DNA of 53,538 bases from Paracoccaceae bacterium (GCA_029862205.1 JAOTXT010000027.1:1-53538), one strand, 5' to 3'; shown: positions 9,399-17,668, counted from the first letter of the stretch. The notes: generated by a model not told the origin, from the sequence alone. Numbers and translations are program-made.

Positions 9399-9592
9399 AT
9401 CCCCGCACCCTACCTTCTCTTGTGCCCGCCCGCCTCTCCCGCCACACCCCCGCGACATCGCACCGGCTTGCCCGACTCTCCCCCCTCGGGCACACTACTC
9501 AACACCGGCGGAGCACCCCGGGCGCAGGGCGCCCTCTCCGGCCCCGCCCCGCCCGGCTCGCCGCCCGCCGCCGCACAGGCAGGGAGGACGCC
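9399..9592. other. C-rich non-coding stretch upstream of the ybaK-like gene
   Basis: With the preceding repeat this makes a 272-base gap after ilvC. The plus strand is markedly pyrimidine-rich (many CCC, CCG and CTC runs). I see no convincing gene. An open frame reads through it into the deacylase gene, but it lacks an early ribosome-binding site and its translation is Pro/Arg-rich and artefactual. Confidence 0.5.
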
Positions 9593-10063
9593 ATGACCAT
9601 CGCCACCAAGCTGAAACAACACCTCGAGGACGCCGGGGTGCCCTACAATACCGTCGCCCATCCGCGCACCATCTCGGCCATGGAGAGCGCGGAGGCCGCC
9701 CATGTCCCCGGCGACAGCGTCGCCAAGACCGTGGTGATCCATCTCGAGGACGGCTACGTGCTCGCTGTCGTGCCATCCAGCCACCGGGTCGACCTGACCA
9801 CGCTGCAGGAGCTCTTGGACCGCCGCCTCGGCCTTGCCTCCGAGCGCGAGATCGACAAGCTGTTTGACGACTGCGACAGCGGCGCGATCCCGCCGGTCGG
9901 CTCGGCCTACGGGTTGCCGACCGTGCTGGACGCCAGCCTGAGGGGCCGCTCCGCAATCTGGTTCGAGGGCGGCGACCACCGCACCTTGGTCAACGTCAGT
10001 GGCGCTGATTTCGAGCGTCTGATGCAGGGCGCGCGGCAGGAGAGCTTCAGCCACCACGTCTGA
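9593..10063 (+). CDS. YbaK/EbsC-type aminoacyl-tRNA deacylase
   Basis: 156-residue single-domain protein of the YbaK/ProX family, which hydrolyses mischarged aminoacyl-tRNAs in trans. It begins MTIATKLKQHLEDAG; the conserved lysine segment VAKTVVIHLEDGYVLAVVP and the GSAYGLPTVLD segment fit the family. The ATG at 9593 follows AGGGAGGACGCC, a strong ribosome-binding site; a longer reading would add an artefactual N-terminus from the C-rich spacer. It stands alone, converging on a membrane protein gene with a 10-base gap. Amino acid specificity cannot be assigned. Confidence 0.82.
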   Translation: MTIATKLKQHLEDAGVPYNTVAHPRTISAMESAEAAHVPGDSVAKTVVIHLEDGYVLAVVPSSHRVDLTTLQELLDRRLGLASEREIDKLFDDCDSGAIPPVGSAYGLPTVLDASLRGRSAIWFEGGDHRTLVNVSGADFERLMQGARQESFSHHV

Positions 10064-10073
10064 GACACCGTTC

Positions 10074-10448
10074 TCACACCCCTCGGAAGCGCCGCGCGGC
10101 ACCGATGATCAGCGCCCACCCCAGCGCCCCCTGCCCATGGGCCGACAGGGTCGCCGGCCCCTGGAAGGCCAACAGACGCCCCACCCATGCCGGCCCCGGC
10201 GGCCAGCGGATCACCCATTGCACGGGAAGGTCTGGAAAGATCAGCCAGTAATAGGCGTAATAGATCTGGGGCGAGAGCCAGAGGAACGCCCAGAACAGCC
10301 CAAGCGCCCAGACCAGCCGGCGCGCGAGCCCGCCTCGGCAGACCCGCTTCGCGGCCTTCCAGGTCAGCCAGACCAGGACCCCAGTGACCACCAGCAGCCC
10401 GGCGCCGCGCAACCAGTCGAGCGTGTAGAAAGAGTCCTCGGCATACAT
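10074..10448 (-). CDS. Small membrane protein, function unknown
   Basis: 124-residue protein with about three hydrophobic helices (residues near 12-30, 42-65 and 95-115) and aromatic-rich loops such as SPQIYYAYYWLIF. I do not recognise a family. The start at 10448 (MYAEDSF) is preceded by AGGGGAG with six-base spacing, better than the longer alternative at 10478. It is divergent from the NIPSNAP-like gene and convergent with the deacylase gene. Confidence 0.55.
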   Translation of the reverse strand: MYAEDSFYTLDWLRGAGLLVVTGVLVWLTWKAAKRVCRGGLARRLVWALGLFWAFLWLSPQIYYAYYWLIFPDLPVQWVIRWPPGPAWVGRLLAFQGPATLSAHGQGALGWALIIGAARRFRGV

Positions 10449-10534
10449 CGTGCGCTCCCCTAGGCTGCGTGCTTGCACGCACCGACGCCCTCATCCCAAT
10501 CTTATCCGACCCACTTTGAAAAGGACCGAGGCCC

Positions 10535-10858
10535 ATGCCCCTTTACGAGAAACGCACCTATTCCGTCACCACCGGCAAGATGCCCGAGGTGATCAAGCTC
10601 TACCAGGAGATCGCCTGGCCGGTCATGGAGGGCGAGGGTTTCGCGCCCTATCTGATCGGCTATTTCATCTCGGATACCGGGCCGCTGCACCAGTTGATCC
10701 ACCTTTGGCGGTTCGAGGACGACGCCGACCGCCGCGCCTTCTGGAAGCGGCTCTACGGATCGGAGAATTTCATGCGCTTCGCGGTCCAGGTGCGACCGCT
10801 GCTGCAGGGTCAGGAGGTGCAGTTGATGATGGGCGCGCCCTGGGGTCCAAACCCGTGA
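10535..10858 (+). CDS. NIPSNAP-family protein
   Basis: 107-residue protein of the NIPSNAP family, a dimeric alpha-beta barrel fold of mostly unknown biochemical function. Recognisable features are the N-terminal YEKRTYSVTTGKMPEVIKLY, the central FISDTGPLHQLIHLWRFED and the C-terminal RPLLQGQEVQLM segments. Length is that of a single-domain bacterial member. It stands alone between two minus-strand genes, with its stop abutting the end of the next gene. No substrate can be proposed. Confidence 0.75.
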   Translation: MPLYEKRTYSVTTGKMPEVIKLYQEIAWPVMEGEGFAPYLIGYFISDTGPLHQLIHLWRFEDDADRRAFWKRLYGSENFMRFAVQVRPLLQGQEVQLMMGAPWGPNP

Positions 10859-11203
10859 CTAGCGGACTTCCACGATCAATGGCCGGCTTTCCCACTCCAT
10901 GATCTGTGCCAGCAGCGGCCCGTGCAGCCAATCGATCACGGTGATCCCTGCGGTATCACCCGCAGTCAGCTGTGCGAACATTTCGTCCGAATCTGCGGTG
11001 AAGGGCGTGCCGAAGAAGCCAAACTCACCCTGATCTGTGGCGATGAAATAGGCGGTTCCCCTGCCGAAGCGCCGCTTCGTCTCGCCGGTCCATTTGCGCT
11101 CGACCGTCACGTCCAGTTCGCGTGCCAGCCCCCAATGCAGGCCCACATAGCCTGCCAGGAGTGCGCCGATCAGGATGTAGATCAGACTCGCCCGCGTGCT
11201 CAT
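10859..11203 (-). CDS. Membrane-anchored hypothetical protein
   Basis: 114-residue protein with one N-terminal transmembrane helix (about residues 5-23, LIYILIGALLAGYVGLHW) followed by a soluble domain of about 85 residues predicted to be periplasmic. The soluble part has GTAYFIATDQGEFGFFGTPF and ends VIDWLHGPLLAQIMEWE. I do not recognise a family. The start at 11203 is favoured because a GGGCGGGGG stretch precedes it and the longer reading adds a polar 20-residue tail before the helix. It converges on the NIPSNAP gene. Confidence 0.5.
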   Translation of the reverse strand: MSTRASLIYILIGALLAGYVGLHWGLARELDVTVERKWTGETKRRFGRGTAYFIATDQGEFGFFGTPFTADSDEMFAQLTAGDTAGITVIDWLHGPLLAQIMEWESRPLIVEVR

Positions 11204-11287
11204 CGCATTGCCCCCGCCCTCTGTGCTCGCCGACAGAGAGTTTAACCGAAGAGAGTCTCCCATGCAAAAACTGGTATGCTCGCGCGA

Positions 11288-12058
11288 TCAACCCTTCTTC
11301 GCGGCCCGGGCCGCCAGGAAGGCATCCATGATCGCCTGGGGTTCGCCCTTGGCAAAGGCCTCCTGCTGGCCCAGCACGCCGGCGCGGAAGGCCTCGTCCA
11401 GGCCGTCTAAGGCCAATTCCCGGAACCGGGCCTTGGTGCGCGCCCAGGCGACCGAGGGCTTCGATGCAAAGTCGAGTGCGACTTCACGAGCCTTGGCCAC
11501 CACATGATCCGCCTCGACCATGTGGTTGATCAGCCCATGGGCTCGGGCCTCGTCGGCCTCCATCAGCCGGCCAGTGAAACTCAGGTCCTGGACGGTGGAC
11601 CAGCCCAGATGCAGCAGCATCCAGTGTGTGCCGACGATCGAGGGGATGCCCGCATTGACCTCCGGCTGCCCCATGCGCATGCCCGGATGCGCCACCCGCT
11701 GGTCGCAGACCAGCGCGATTTGGAACCCGCCGCCCGCTGCAACGCCGTTCAAGGCGCAGACCACCGGTTTTTTCGTATCCAGGATCTGGCGGTAGATCGC
11801 GACGACCTCGCCGAACCGGTTCTCAATTTCGTGCACCTGCCTGCCGCGCGCCTCGGCCAAATCGACCCCGGCGCAGAAGGCCTTGTCGCCAGCGCCGGTC
11901 AGTACGATGCCGCGCACTTCCGGGTCGGCGTCGAGTTCGATCAGCCCGGCCCGGATCGCGCGGGCCAATTCGATGGTCAGGGCATTCCGGCGCTCCGGGC
12001 GGTTCAGGGCCAGAACGGCGATGCCGTCTTCGCGGGTGATCGTGGTGACGTCGCTCAT
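11288..12058 (-). CDS. Enoyl-CoA hydratase/isomerase-family protein (crotonase)
   Basis: 256-residue crotonase-fold protein acting on an acyl-CoA thioester. The oxyanion-hole segments AFCAGVDL (about residues 60-67) and GVAAGGG (105-111) are intact. Of the two catalytic glutamates of true hydratases, the second is kept (Glu133 in QPEVNAG) and the first is replaced by Gln113 in GGFQIA, so simple hydratase activity is doubtful and an isomerase, dehydratase or hydrolase role is possible. The start at 12058 gives a normal N-terminus (MSDVTTITREDG); the much longer open frame upstream overlaps the divergent cupin gene and is rejected. It is divergently placed next to the cupin/dehydrogenase/enolase block. 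Confidence 0.8.
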   Translation of the reverse strand: MSDVTTITREDGIAVLALNRPERRNALTIELARAIRAGLIELDADPEVRGIVLTGAGDKAFCAGVDLAEARGRQVHEIENRFGEVVAIYRQILDTKKPVVCALNGVAAGGGFQIALVCDQRVAHPGMRMGQPEVNAGIPSIVGTHWMLLHLGWSTVQDLSFTGRLMEADEARAHGLINHMVEADHVVAKAREVALDFASKPSVAWARTKARFRELALDGLDEAFRAGVLGQQEAFAKGEPQAIMDAFLAARAAKKG

Positions 12059-12136
12059 GGCCGCCAGCCTAATCCAGTGATTGGGCCATTGGCCAGACGG
12101 TTGCTTGGGATCCAGAGCCGGAGCTAGGCTTTGCCA

Positions 12137-12742
12137 ATGACCGATAGCATCGAAGCCGCCGACCGCCGCTTGCTGGACGCGATCCAAAGCTTTGTCGCCG
12201 ATCATCCCGATCCGACGATCCAGCACTTCCACGGCAGCATCGCCGATTGGGGCGATCGATGGGTCGAAACCCCGCCAAGGCATCTGCAGGCGGCGGATAC
12301 GCTGACGGACTGCCTGGCCCTGACCGCGCCCGAAACCCACGATCTGACCGCCGCCTTCGACGCCGAGAAGTCGACCCGGAATTGGGAGCAGAGCTACACA
12401 AGCGCCGACAACGTGGTCGGCGACGACATGTTGGCGGGCTATGGTTTTGCCGAGGTGATCGGCAAGCATGGACCTTTTGTCAGCGAGCGCGTCCGCGCAG
12501 GGATCGGGGTCTGGGGCCCGCACATTGACTACCCGCCCCATCGCCACGCGGCCGAGGAGGTCTATGTGGTGGTCGCGGGCAGCGCCGAATTCGAACTGGG
12601 CGAGCCAGTCATGCGCCGCGCGGGTGAGGTGGTCTACGTGCCTTCGATGCTGACCCACGGCTTCCGGACGAGCGATCAACCGCTGGCCGTCTTCTATATC
12701 TGGCAGGCAGGCGACCTGCGTGAGAAATCCTCGTTCAACTGA
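12137..12742 (+). CDS. DMSP-lyase-like cupin (DddQ-type, cupin-DLL family)
   Basis: 201-residue cupin with the two signatures of DMSP lyase and lyase-like cupins: GVWGPHIDYPPHRHAAEEVY and VPSMLTHGFRT. Against the DddQ numbering I recall, Tyr132, His135, His137, Glu141 and Tyr143 fall at a constant offset of 12 from Tyr120, His123, His125, Glu129 and Tyr131, and His174 is at offset 11 from His163, so the metal and catalytic tyrosine positions are all present. Known DddQ enzymes cleave dimethylsulfoniopropionate to DMS and acrylate; many family members act on other, unknown substrates. It precedes a zinc dehydrogenase and an enolase-superfamily enzyme. An ATG at 12137 was preferred to a TTG two codons earlier. 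Confidence 0.72.
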   Translation: MTDSIEAADRRLLDAIQSFVADHPDPTIQHFHGSIADWGDRWVETPPRHLQAADTLTDCLALTAPETHDLTAAFDAEKSTRNWEQSYTSADNVVGDDMLAGYGFAEVIGKHGPFVSERVRAGIGVWGPHIDYPPHRHAAEEVYVVVAGSAEFELGEPVMRRAGEVVYVPSMLTHGFRTSDQPLAVFYIWQAGDLREKSSFN

Positions 12743-12820
12743 GCGCGTTTTGGGGCTGTGCAAAGCTCCAAGAACCGTCGAAGAATAAACACCGAATCAA
12801 AATGGGTTTCGGGGGGCGTC

Positions 12821-13903
12821 ATGCGCGCAGCCATTTGCAGGGAATTCGGGAAACCGCTCGAGATTGCCGAGGTCACGCTGGCCGATCCCGACCCGGGCGA
12901 GGTCCGCGCCGAGGTCCGCGCGGTGGCGATCTGCCATTCGGACGTGCTCTACGCCTCGGGTGGCTGGGGCGGGCAATTGCCGGCGGTCTATGGTCACGAG
13001 GCCGCGGGCGTGGTGACCAAGGTCGGCGAGGGCGTCACCGATTTCACGCCCGGTGATCATGTCGTCATTACCTTAGTCCGGAACTGCGGTACCTGCCCCT
13101 GCTGCGCGCGCAACTACCGCGGTTCGTGCGAGTCGAGCTTTCCGCTCGACGATCCCGGGCCGCTGGCCTTCCCGGATGGCAACCCGGTCAAGCAGGGCCT
13201 GCGCACCGCCGCCTTCGCCGAGGAGGTCACGGTGCACCAATCACAGATGGTGGCGATCCCGAGGGACGTGCCCTTCGACGCGGCCTCGCTTCTGGCCTGT
13301 GGGGTGATCACCGGCTGGGGAGCGGTGATCAACACCGCCGCGCCGCTGCCGGGCCGCGATCTGGTGGTGATCGGATGCGGCGGCGTCGGGTTGAACGCGG
13401 TCCAGGGGGCTGCGCAGACCAATCCAAAGCGGCTGATCGCCGTCGATCTCTCGGCTGAGAAGCTGGCTGCGGCCGAGGCCTTTGGTGCAACGCATACCGT
13501 CGATGGCTCGGCCCAGAACCCGGTCCAGGCGGTGCGTGACCTCACGGGCGGGCGCGGCGCCGACTATATCTTCGTGACGGTCGGTGCGGTCCCCGCGATG
13601 AAGCAAAGCTATGCGATGATGGCGCCGGGCGGGTGCTCGGTCCTGGTCGGCATGGCGGATGAGGCCGCGCGGTCCACCTTCAACCCGCTCGCGCTCTCGG
13701 ACAATTCGGGCCGGATCATCGGTTCGAAAATGGGCCATAGCGATATCCGGGCTGATATCCCGAGGCTGGTCGAGATGTATCGGGCCGGCGACCTGATGCT
13801 CGACGAGTTAATCACCGTGCGGTTGCCGTTCGACCAAATCAACCAGGCGATCGAGAACGTCGAGAAGGGGATCGGTCTGCGCAACGTCATCGTGATGGAG
13901 TAG
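12821..13903 (+). CDS. Zinc-dependent alcohol dehydrogenase (MDR, class III-like)
   Basis: 360-residue medium-chain dehydrogenase. Catalytic zinc ligands are visible in AICHSDVLY, GHEAAGVV and LACGVITGWG; the structural zinc loop is NCGTCPCCARNYRGSC. The NAD-binding Rossmann motif is VVIGCGGVGLNAVQGA. Overall it resembles the class III/formaldehyde dehydrogenase branch, but the physiological alcohol or aldehyde is unknown. The start at 12821 follows a GGGGGG run; the reading from 12758 adds a polar tail in the intergenic space. It is 78 bases after the cupin and 5 bases before the enolase-superfamily gene, so the last two are certainly one operon. Confidence 0.85.
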   Translation: MRAAICREFGKPLEIAEVTLADPDPGEVRAEVRAVAICHSDVLYASGGWGGQLPAVYGHEAAGVVTKVGEGVTDFTPGDHVVITLVRNCGTCPCCARNYRGSCESSFPLDDPGPLAFPDGNPVKQGLRTAAFAEEVTVHQSQMVAIPRDVPFDAASLLACGVITGWGAVINTAAPLPGRDLVVIGCGGVGLNAVQGAAQTNPKRLIAVDLSAEKLAAAEAFGATHTVDGSAQNPVQAVRDLTGGRGADYIFVTVGAVPAMKQSYAMMAPGGCSVLVGMADEAARSTFNPLALSDNSGRIIGSKMGHSDIRADIPRLVEMYRAGDLMLDELITVRLPFDQINQAIENVEKGIGLRNVIVME

Positions 13904-13908
13904 GGCCC

Positions 13909-15114
13909 ATGAAGCTGACCGATTGCGAGACCTTCGTCGTCGGCAACCCACCGCCCCGCAAGGGCGGGCGGTATTTCATCATCGTCAAACTGACTACGAA
14001 CGATGGGATCACCGGGATCGGCGAGGTCTATGCGGCAACCTTCGGCCCCCATGTGCTGGCCGACATGGTGCGCGATGTCTTTGCGCGGCACTTCGAGGGC
14101 GCGGACCCTCACGATATCGAGCGGTTGTGGCGGCTGACCTATGGCTCGGGCTACACGGCGCGGCCCGATGCGTCGCTGGTCGGCGTGCTTTCGGGACTCG
14201 AGATCGCCTGCTGGGACATCATCGGCAAGGCGGCGGGCCAGCCGGTCTACAACCTGCTGGGTGGCCGCTGCCGCGAGCGCATCCGCAGCTACACCTATCT
14301 CTACCCGGCCGATGGTGATGTCTACCCGGACCCGGAGCAGCCCAATGTCTACAACGACCAGGACATCGCCGCCGAGCGGGCGCTCCACTATCTGAGCCTC
14401 GGTTTCACGGCACTGAAATTCGACCCGGCGGGGCCCTACACGGTCTTTGACCCGCACCAGCCGACGCTCGAGGATCTGGAGCGGTCGGAAGCCTTTTGCA
14501 AGGCGCTGCGCGAGGCGGTGGGGACACGCGCCGATCTCCTGTTTGGCACCCATGGGCAATTCACTACCTCCGGCGCCAAGCGCATGGCCCGGCGGCTGGA
14601 ACCCTACGAGCCCCTCTGGTTCGAGGAGCCGGTCGCCGCCGAGATGCCCGAGCAGATGGCGGAGGTGGCGCGGTCGACAAGCGTGCCGATCGCGACCGGC
14701 GAGCGGCTGGTCACCAAATACGAGTTTGCCAGGGTGCTCGCCTTGGGCGCCGCCTCGATCCTGCAACCGGCACTGGGGCGTGTCGGCGGCATCCTCGAGG
14801 CCAAGAAGATCGCCGCCATGGCCGAGGCGCACTACGCCCAGATGGCCCCGCATCTCTATTGCGGCCCGGTCGAGGGCGCGGCCAACATTCAGCTCGCGGC
14901 CTCGATCCCGAACTTCCTGATTTTGGAATCAATCGAGCGGTTCGACGGTTTCCACGGCCAGATCGTCAAGGGCATCCACTGGGAGGAGGGCTACGTCATC
15001 CCCCCGACCGAGCCGGGGCTGGGGATCACCTTCGATGAGGATCTGGCCCGGGCGCATCCCTATGAAGGCAATACACTGCACTTGGAGATGGATCCGGGCG
15101 AGGCGGCGCCGTGA
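13909..15114 (+). CDS. Enolase-superfamily enzyme (mandelate racemase/muconate lactonizing type)
   Basis: 401-residue member of the MR/MLE group, whose characterised enzymes are mainly sugar-acid dehydratases and racemases acting by proton abstraction next to a carboxylate. The capping domain and barrel are complete. Metal ligands Glu239 (WFEEP) and Glu265 (ATGE) are present, but the first ligand position is Gly213 in LLFGTHGQ instead of Asp, and the His-Asp dyad Asp is Ala288 in LQPALG. Candidate acid/base residues are Lys170, His215 and His315. It starts 5 bases after the zinc dehydrogenase stop. The substitutions may define a conserved subfamily of unknown substrate. Confidence 0.82.
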   Translation: MKLTDCETFVVGNPPPRKGGRYFIIVKLTTNDGITGIGEVYAATFGPHVLADMVRDVFARHFEGADPHDIERLWRLTYGSGYTARPDASLVGVLSGLEIACWDIIGKAAGQPVYNLLGGRCRERIRSYTYLYPADGDVYPDPEQPNVYNDQDIAAERALHYLSLGFTALKFDPAGPYTVFDPHQPTLEDLERSEAFCKALREAVGTRADLLFGTHGQFTTSGAKRMARRLEPYEPLWFEEPVAAEMPEQMAEVARSTSVPIATGERLVTKYEFARVLALGAASILQPALGRVGGILEAKKIAAMAEAHYAQMAPHLYCGPVEGAANIQLAASIPNFLILESIERFDGFHGQIVKGIHWEEGYVIPPTEPGLGITFDEDLARAHPYEGNTLHLEMDPGEAAP

Positions 15115-15168
15115 CCGGTTATGGTGTGCCGTGGTAGGATGCGGTGACCGCAGCAACGGATATCAGCC

Positions 15169-15834
15169 ATGAACACGCTTGATCTGGTGGGCGACGGCGA
15201 CGAGATCGAACTGATCCAAGATGTCGAGAAGGCTTTTGGGATCGAGTTCGGCGATGCCGAGTTGAACGACCTGAGAAATGTCGGGGAACTTTATGACATT
15301 GTTTGCAAAAAGATAGATTTCGATGCGAATTCTGCCTGTTTGAGCGCCCGCGCGTTCAGGGACTTTAGGGATGCGTTCCCAGCGAGCCGGGTACGGCCAA
15401 GTACCCCGATCGAAGACCTGAGGGGCGACCGCTCGTCCGATCAGGACTTGTGTAGGGTGATCGGCGATCGGTCGGGCTTTGATTTCAACCTCACATATTG
15501 GGGAAACGTCGTCAGTTGGGCGTGCTTTTTGACCGTTCTCGTGCCCCCGGTCCTTGCATTGCTCTGGGCGGAGGTCAGTGGGTACGGCGCCGCTGCCTGG
15601 CTATTGCTTTGGTTTGCGTTGCCGCTTTTCCGCTTCGCCCCTGCGCATCTGCCAGCCGAAATCGCCACGGCGGGCGATCTGGTGCGCTGGTCGATGGGCC
15701 GGAATTATCCCAGCCTGCGAGAGACCGGTGGGGTTGGAACCCGGGCAGACGTTTGGCTCGCTCTTTGCGGCGTCGCGCGCGATGCGGCTTGCTATAATGG
15801 ATTGATCAACCGCGATACGACGTTCTTCCCATGA
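15169..15834 (+). CDS. Membrane protein with acyl-carrier-protein-like domain lacking the modified Ser
   Basis: 221-residue protein. Residues about 5-50 resemble the helix II-III part of an acyl carrier protein (DEIELIQDVEKAFGIEFGD, then NVGELYDIVCKKI). Aligned to the ACP DSLDTVEL motif, the phosphopantetheine serine is Asp9, so it should not be modifiable. Two hydrophobic helices follow (about 112-133 and 138-158), then a cytoplasmic C-terminal part with a WSMGRNYPSLRETG segment. The function is unknown. The coding sequence uses more A/T-rich codons than its neighbours (for example around 15290-15345), suggesting transfer. Its stop overlaps the aminotransferase start (ATGA). Confidence 0.6.
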   Translation: MNTLDLVGDGDEIELIQDVEKAFGIEFGDAELNDLRNVGELYDIVCKKIDFDANSACLSARAFRDFRDAFPASRVRPSTPIEDLRGDRSSDQDLCRVIGDRSGFDFNLTYWGNVVSWACFLTVLVPPVLALLWAEVSGYGAAAWLLLWFALPLFRFAPAHLPAEIATAGDLVRWSMGRNYPSLRETGGVGTRADVWLALCGVARDAACYNGLINRDTTFFP

Positions 15835-16742
15835 CGACCGACTGGACAAAAGGCGCTGCCTGGATCGAGGGCGAGATCGTGCCCATCGCCGAGGCAAAGA
15901 TCGGGGTGACCGATTGGGGCGTCACCCGCTCGGACATCACCTATGACGTGGTGCCGGCGCGCGACGGTGGGTTCTTCCGGCTAGACCGCTATCTCGACCG
16001 GTTCGAGGCTTCGATGGCCTCGCTCAGGCTCGATGTCGGCCTGACCCGCGAGGAGACCCGCAAAGCGCTCCACGCCATGGTCGCGCGCTCGGGGCTGCGC
16101 GATGCTTACGTTGCCATGGTCGCAAGCCGCGGCACGCCGATGATCCCAGGCAACCGCGACCCGCGTACCTGCGCGAACCACTTCTACGCCTGGTGCGTGC
16201 CCTATATCCATGTGATCGCGAAGGACATCGCCGATGCCGGTGCCAGCCTCTGGATCGCCAAGGGGGTGCGGCGCATTCCCGAGGACAGCGTCAATCCGCG
16301 CGCCAAGAACTACCATTGGGGCGACCTGACCCAAGGATTGTTCGAGGCCAAGGACAATGGCTTCGAGACGGTCGCGTTGCTCGACCATCAGGGCAATGTC
16401 ACTGAGGGCCCGGGGTTCAACGTCTTTGCGGTCAAGGGTGGCAAGGTGGTGACGCCTGACCGGGGCGTGCTGCACGGGATCACCCGCCGGACGGTCCTCG
16501 ACATCTGCGCCGAGCAGGGGATCGAGACCGAATGCCGGGCGCTGCCTCTGAACGAACTCTTGGAGGCGGACGAGGCCTTCCTCTCGACCAGTGGGGGCGG
16601 CACGGTGCCGGTGACCCGGATCGACGACCGCATCATGTCCAACGGCGCGCCCGGACCGGTCGCGAGCACCCTGCGCCGGACCTATTGGGATTGGACCCGG
16701 CGGCCCGAGCATCGCGAGGAGATCGACTACAAAGCGGCGTAA
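15831..16742 (+). CDS. Class IV PLP-dependent aminotransferase (BCAT/D-amino-acid transaminase type)
   Basis: 303-residue fold-type IV aminotransferase. Lys159 in NPRAKNYHWGDL is the expected Schiff-base lysine; EGPGFNVFAV binds PLP, and the C-terminal LSTSGGGTVPVTRID loop fits the fold. The family includes branched-chain aminotransferases, D-amino-acid transaminases and (R)-amine transaminases, and the sequence alone does not decide. The nearby ilv genes make a branched-chain role tempting, but it lies in the accessory block with the cupin and enolase genes and overlaps the ACP-like gene by four bases, so it may serve that pathway instead. Confidence 0.82.
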   Translation: MTTDWTKGAAWIEGEIVPIAEAKIGVTDWGVTRSDITYDVVPARDGGFFRLDRYLDRFEASMASLRLDVGLTREETRKALHAMVARSGLRDAYVAMVASRGTPMIPGNRDPRTCANHFYAWCVPYIHVIAKDIADAGASLWIAKGVRRIPEDSVNPRAKNYHWGDLTQGLFEAKDNGFETVALLDHQGNVTEGPGFNVFAVKGGKVVTPDRGVLHGITRRTVLDICAEQGIETECRALPLNELLEADEAFLSTSGGGTVPVTRIDDRIMSNGAPGPVASTLRRTYWDWTRRPEHREEIDYKAA

Positions 16743-16748
16743 ATGCAT

Positions 16749-16810
16749 GGTGGGCAATTTTGCCCACCCTACGATCCCGCGTCCGTAGGGTGGGCTCGCC
16801 AGGGCCCACC
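16749..16810. repeat. Twin-hairpin repeat (GTAGGGTG family), copy 2, inverted arrangement
   Basis: Hairpin GGTGGGCAA-TT-TTGCCCACC (16749-16768) ends in CTAC (16769-16772); after 12 bases GTAG (16785-16788) leads into a second hairpin GGTGGGC-N8-GCCCACC (16789-16810). The inner arms CACCCTACG and CGTAGGGTG are perfectly complementary. The building blocks match the copies at 9325 and 34522 but the CTAC/GTAG ends face inward. It lies between the aminotransferase stop and pyrH. Confidence 0.75.
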
Positions 16811-16912
16811 GCCGGCGGGTTAATCGCCCACCCAACGGGCTTGCATCCGGACCTGCTTTCCGACATTTTGCGCCCAACCCGGCTGGCAGGGTGGCAATGA
16901 GGGGAGAGCGCG

Positions 16913-17668
16913 ATGCAGCAGGAAGCCGAGATCGCCCCCGATCAGCCCCTCAAGACTGCTCTTTATCCCCGTGTCCTTCTGAAAATATCCGGTGAAGCCC
17001 TGATGGGTGATCAAGGCTTCGGCCTGCACCCTCCGACCGTTCAGCGCATTGCCAAGGAAGTTCAGAAGGCCCATCAGCGTGGGATCGAGATCTGCATGGT
17101 TATCGGCGGGGGAAACATCTTCCGCGGCCTCTCGGGCGCGGCGCAGGGGATGGAGCGCGCCCAGGCTGACTATATGGGCATGTTGGCGACCGTGATGAAC
17201 GCGCTGGGCATGCAATCGGCGCTCGAGGAACTCGACATCCACACCCGGGTTCTCTCGGCGATCCCGATGGACACTGTCTGTGAACCTTACATCCGCCGCC
17301 GTGCGGTCCGCCACCTGGAAAAGGGCCGGGTGGTGATCTTCGCCGCCGGCACCGGTAATCCGTATTTCACCACCGACACCGCAGCGACCCTGCGCGCCAT
17401 GGAGATGGAATGCGATGCCATCTTCAAAGGCACCCAGGTCGACGGTGTTTATGACAGTGATCCAAAGACCAACCCCGACGCCAAGCGGTACGACCGCGTG
17501 AGTTTTGACGAGGTTTTGACAAAGAACCTCAAAGTGATGGATGCTTCCGCGGTCGCGCTCGCGCGGGACAATAATTTGCCGATTGTGGTCTTCTCGCTCA
17601 GCGAGGACGACTCGATGACGCATGTTCTTTATGGCGAGGGGCGTTACACGGTCGTTAGCGCGAATTGA
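16913..17668 (+). CDS. pyrH: UMP kinase
   Basis: 251-residue cytosolic kinase of the amino acid kinase fold, phosphorylating UMP to UDP with ATP. Signatures are [18 protein letters not shown] (about residues 20-37), [10 protein letters not shown], and [20 protein letters not shown]. The N-terminal extension of about 15 polar residues before the first strand is a little longer than in E. coli. A GGGGAGAGC site precedes the ATG. It heads the pyrH-frr-uppS-cdsA-dxr-rseP-bamA run; the rpsB and tsf genes that precede pyrH in many bacteria are not here. Confidence 0.96.
   Translation: MQQEAEIAPDQPLKTALYPRVLLKISGEALMGDQGFGLHPPTVQRIAKEVQKAHQRGIEICMVIGGGNIFRGLSGAAQGMERAQADYMGMLATVMNALGMQSALEELDIHTRVLSAIPMDTVCEPYIRRRAVRHLEKGRVVIFAAGTGNPYFTTDTAATLRAMEMECDAIFKGTQVDGVYDSDPKTNPDAKRYDRVSFDEVLTKNLKVMDASAVALARDNNLPIVVFSLSEDDSMTHVLYGEGRYTVVSAN

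Noticed and set aside
12059-12763. N-terminal extension of the crotonase frame to 491 codons
   Set aside because: The extension is antisense to the cupin gene and has no crotonase similarity; the ATG at 12058 gives a normal-length protein.
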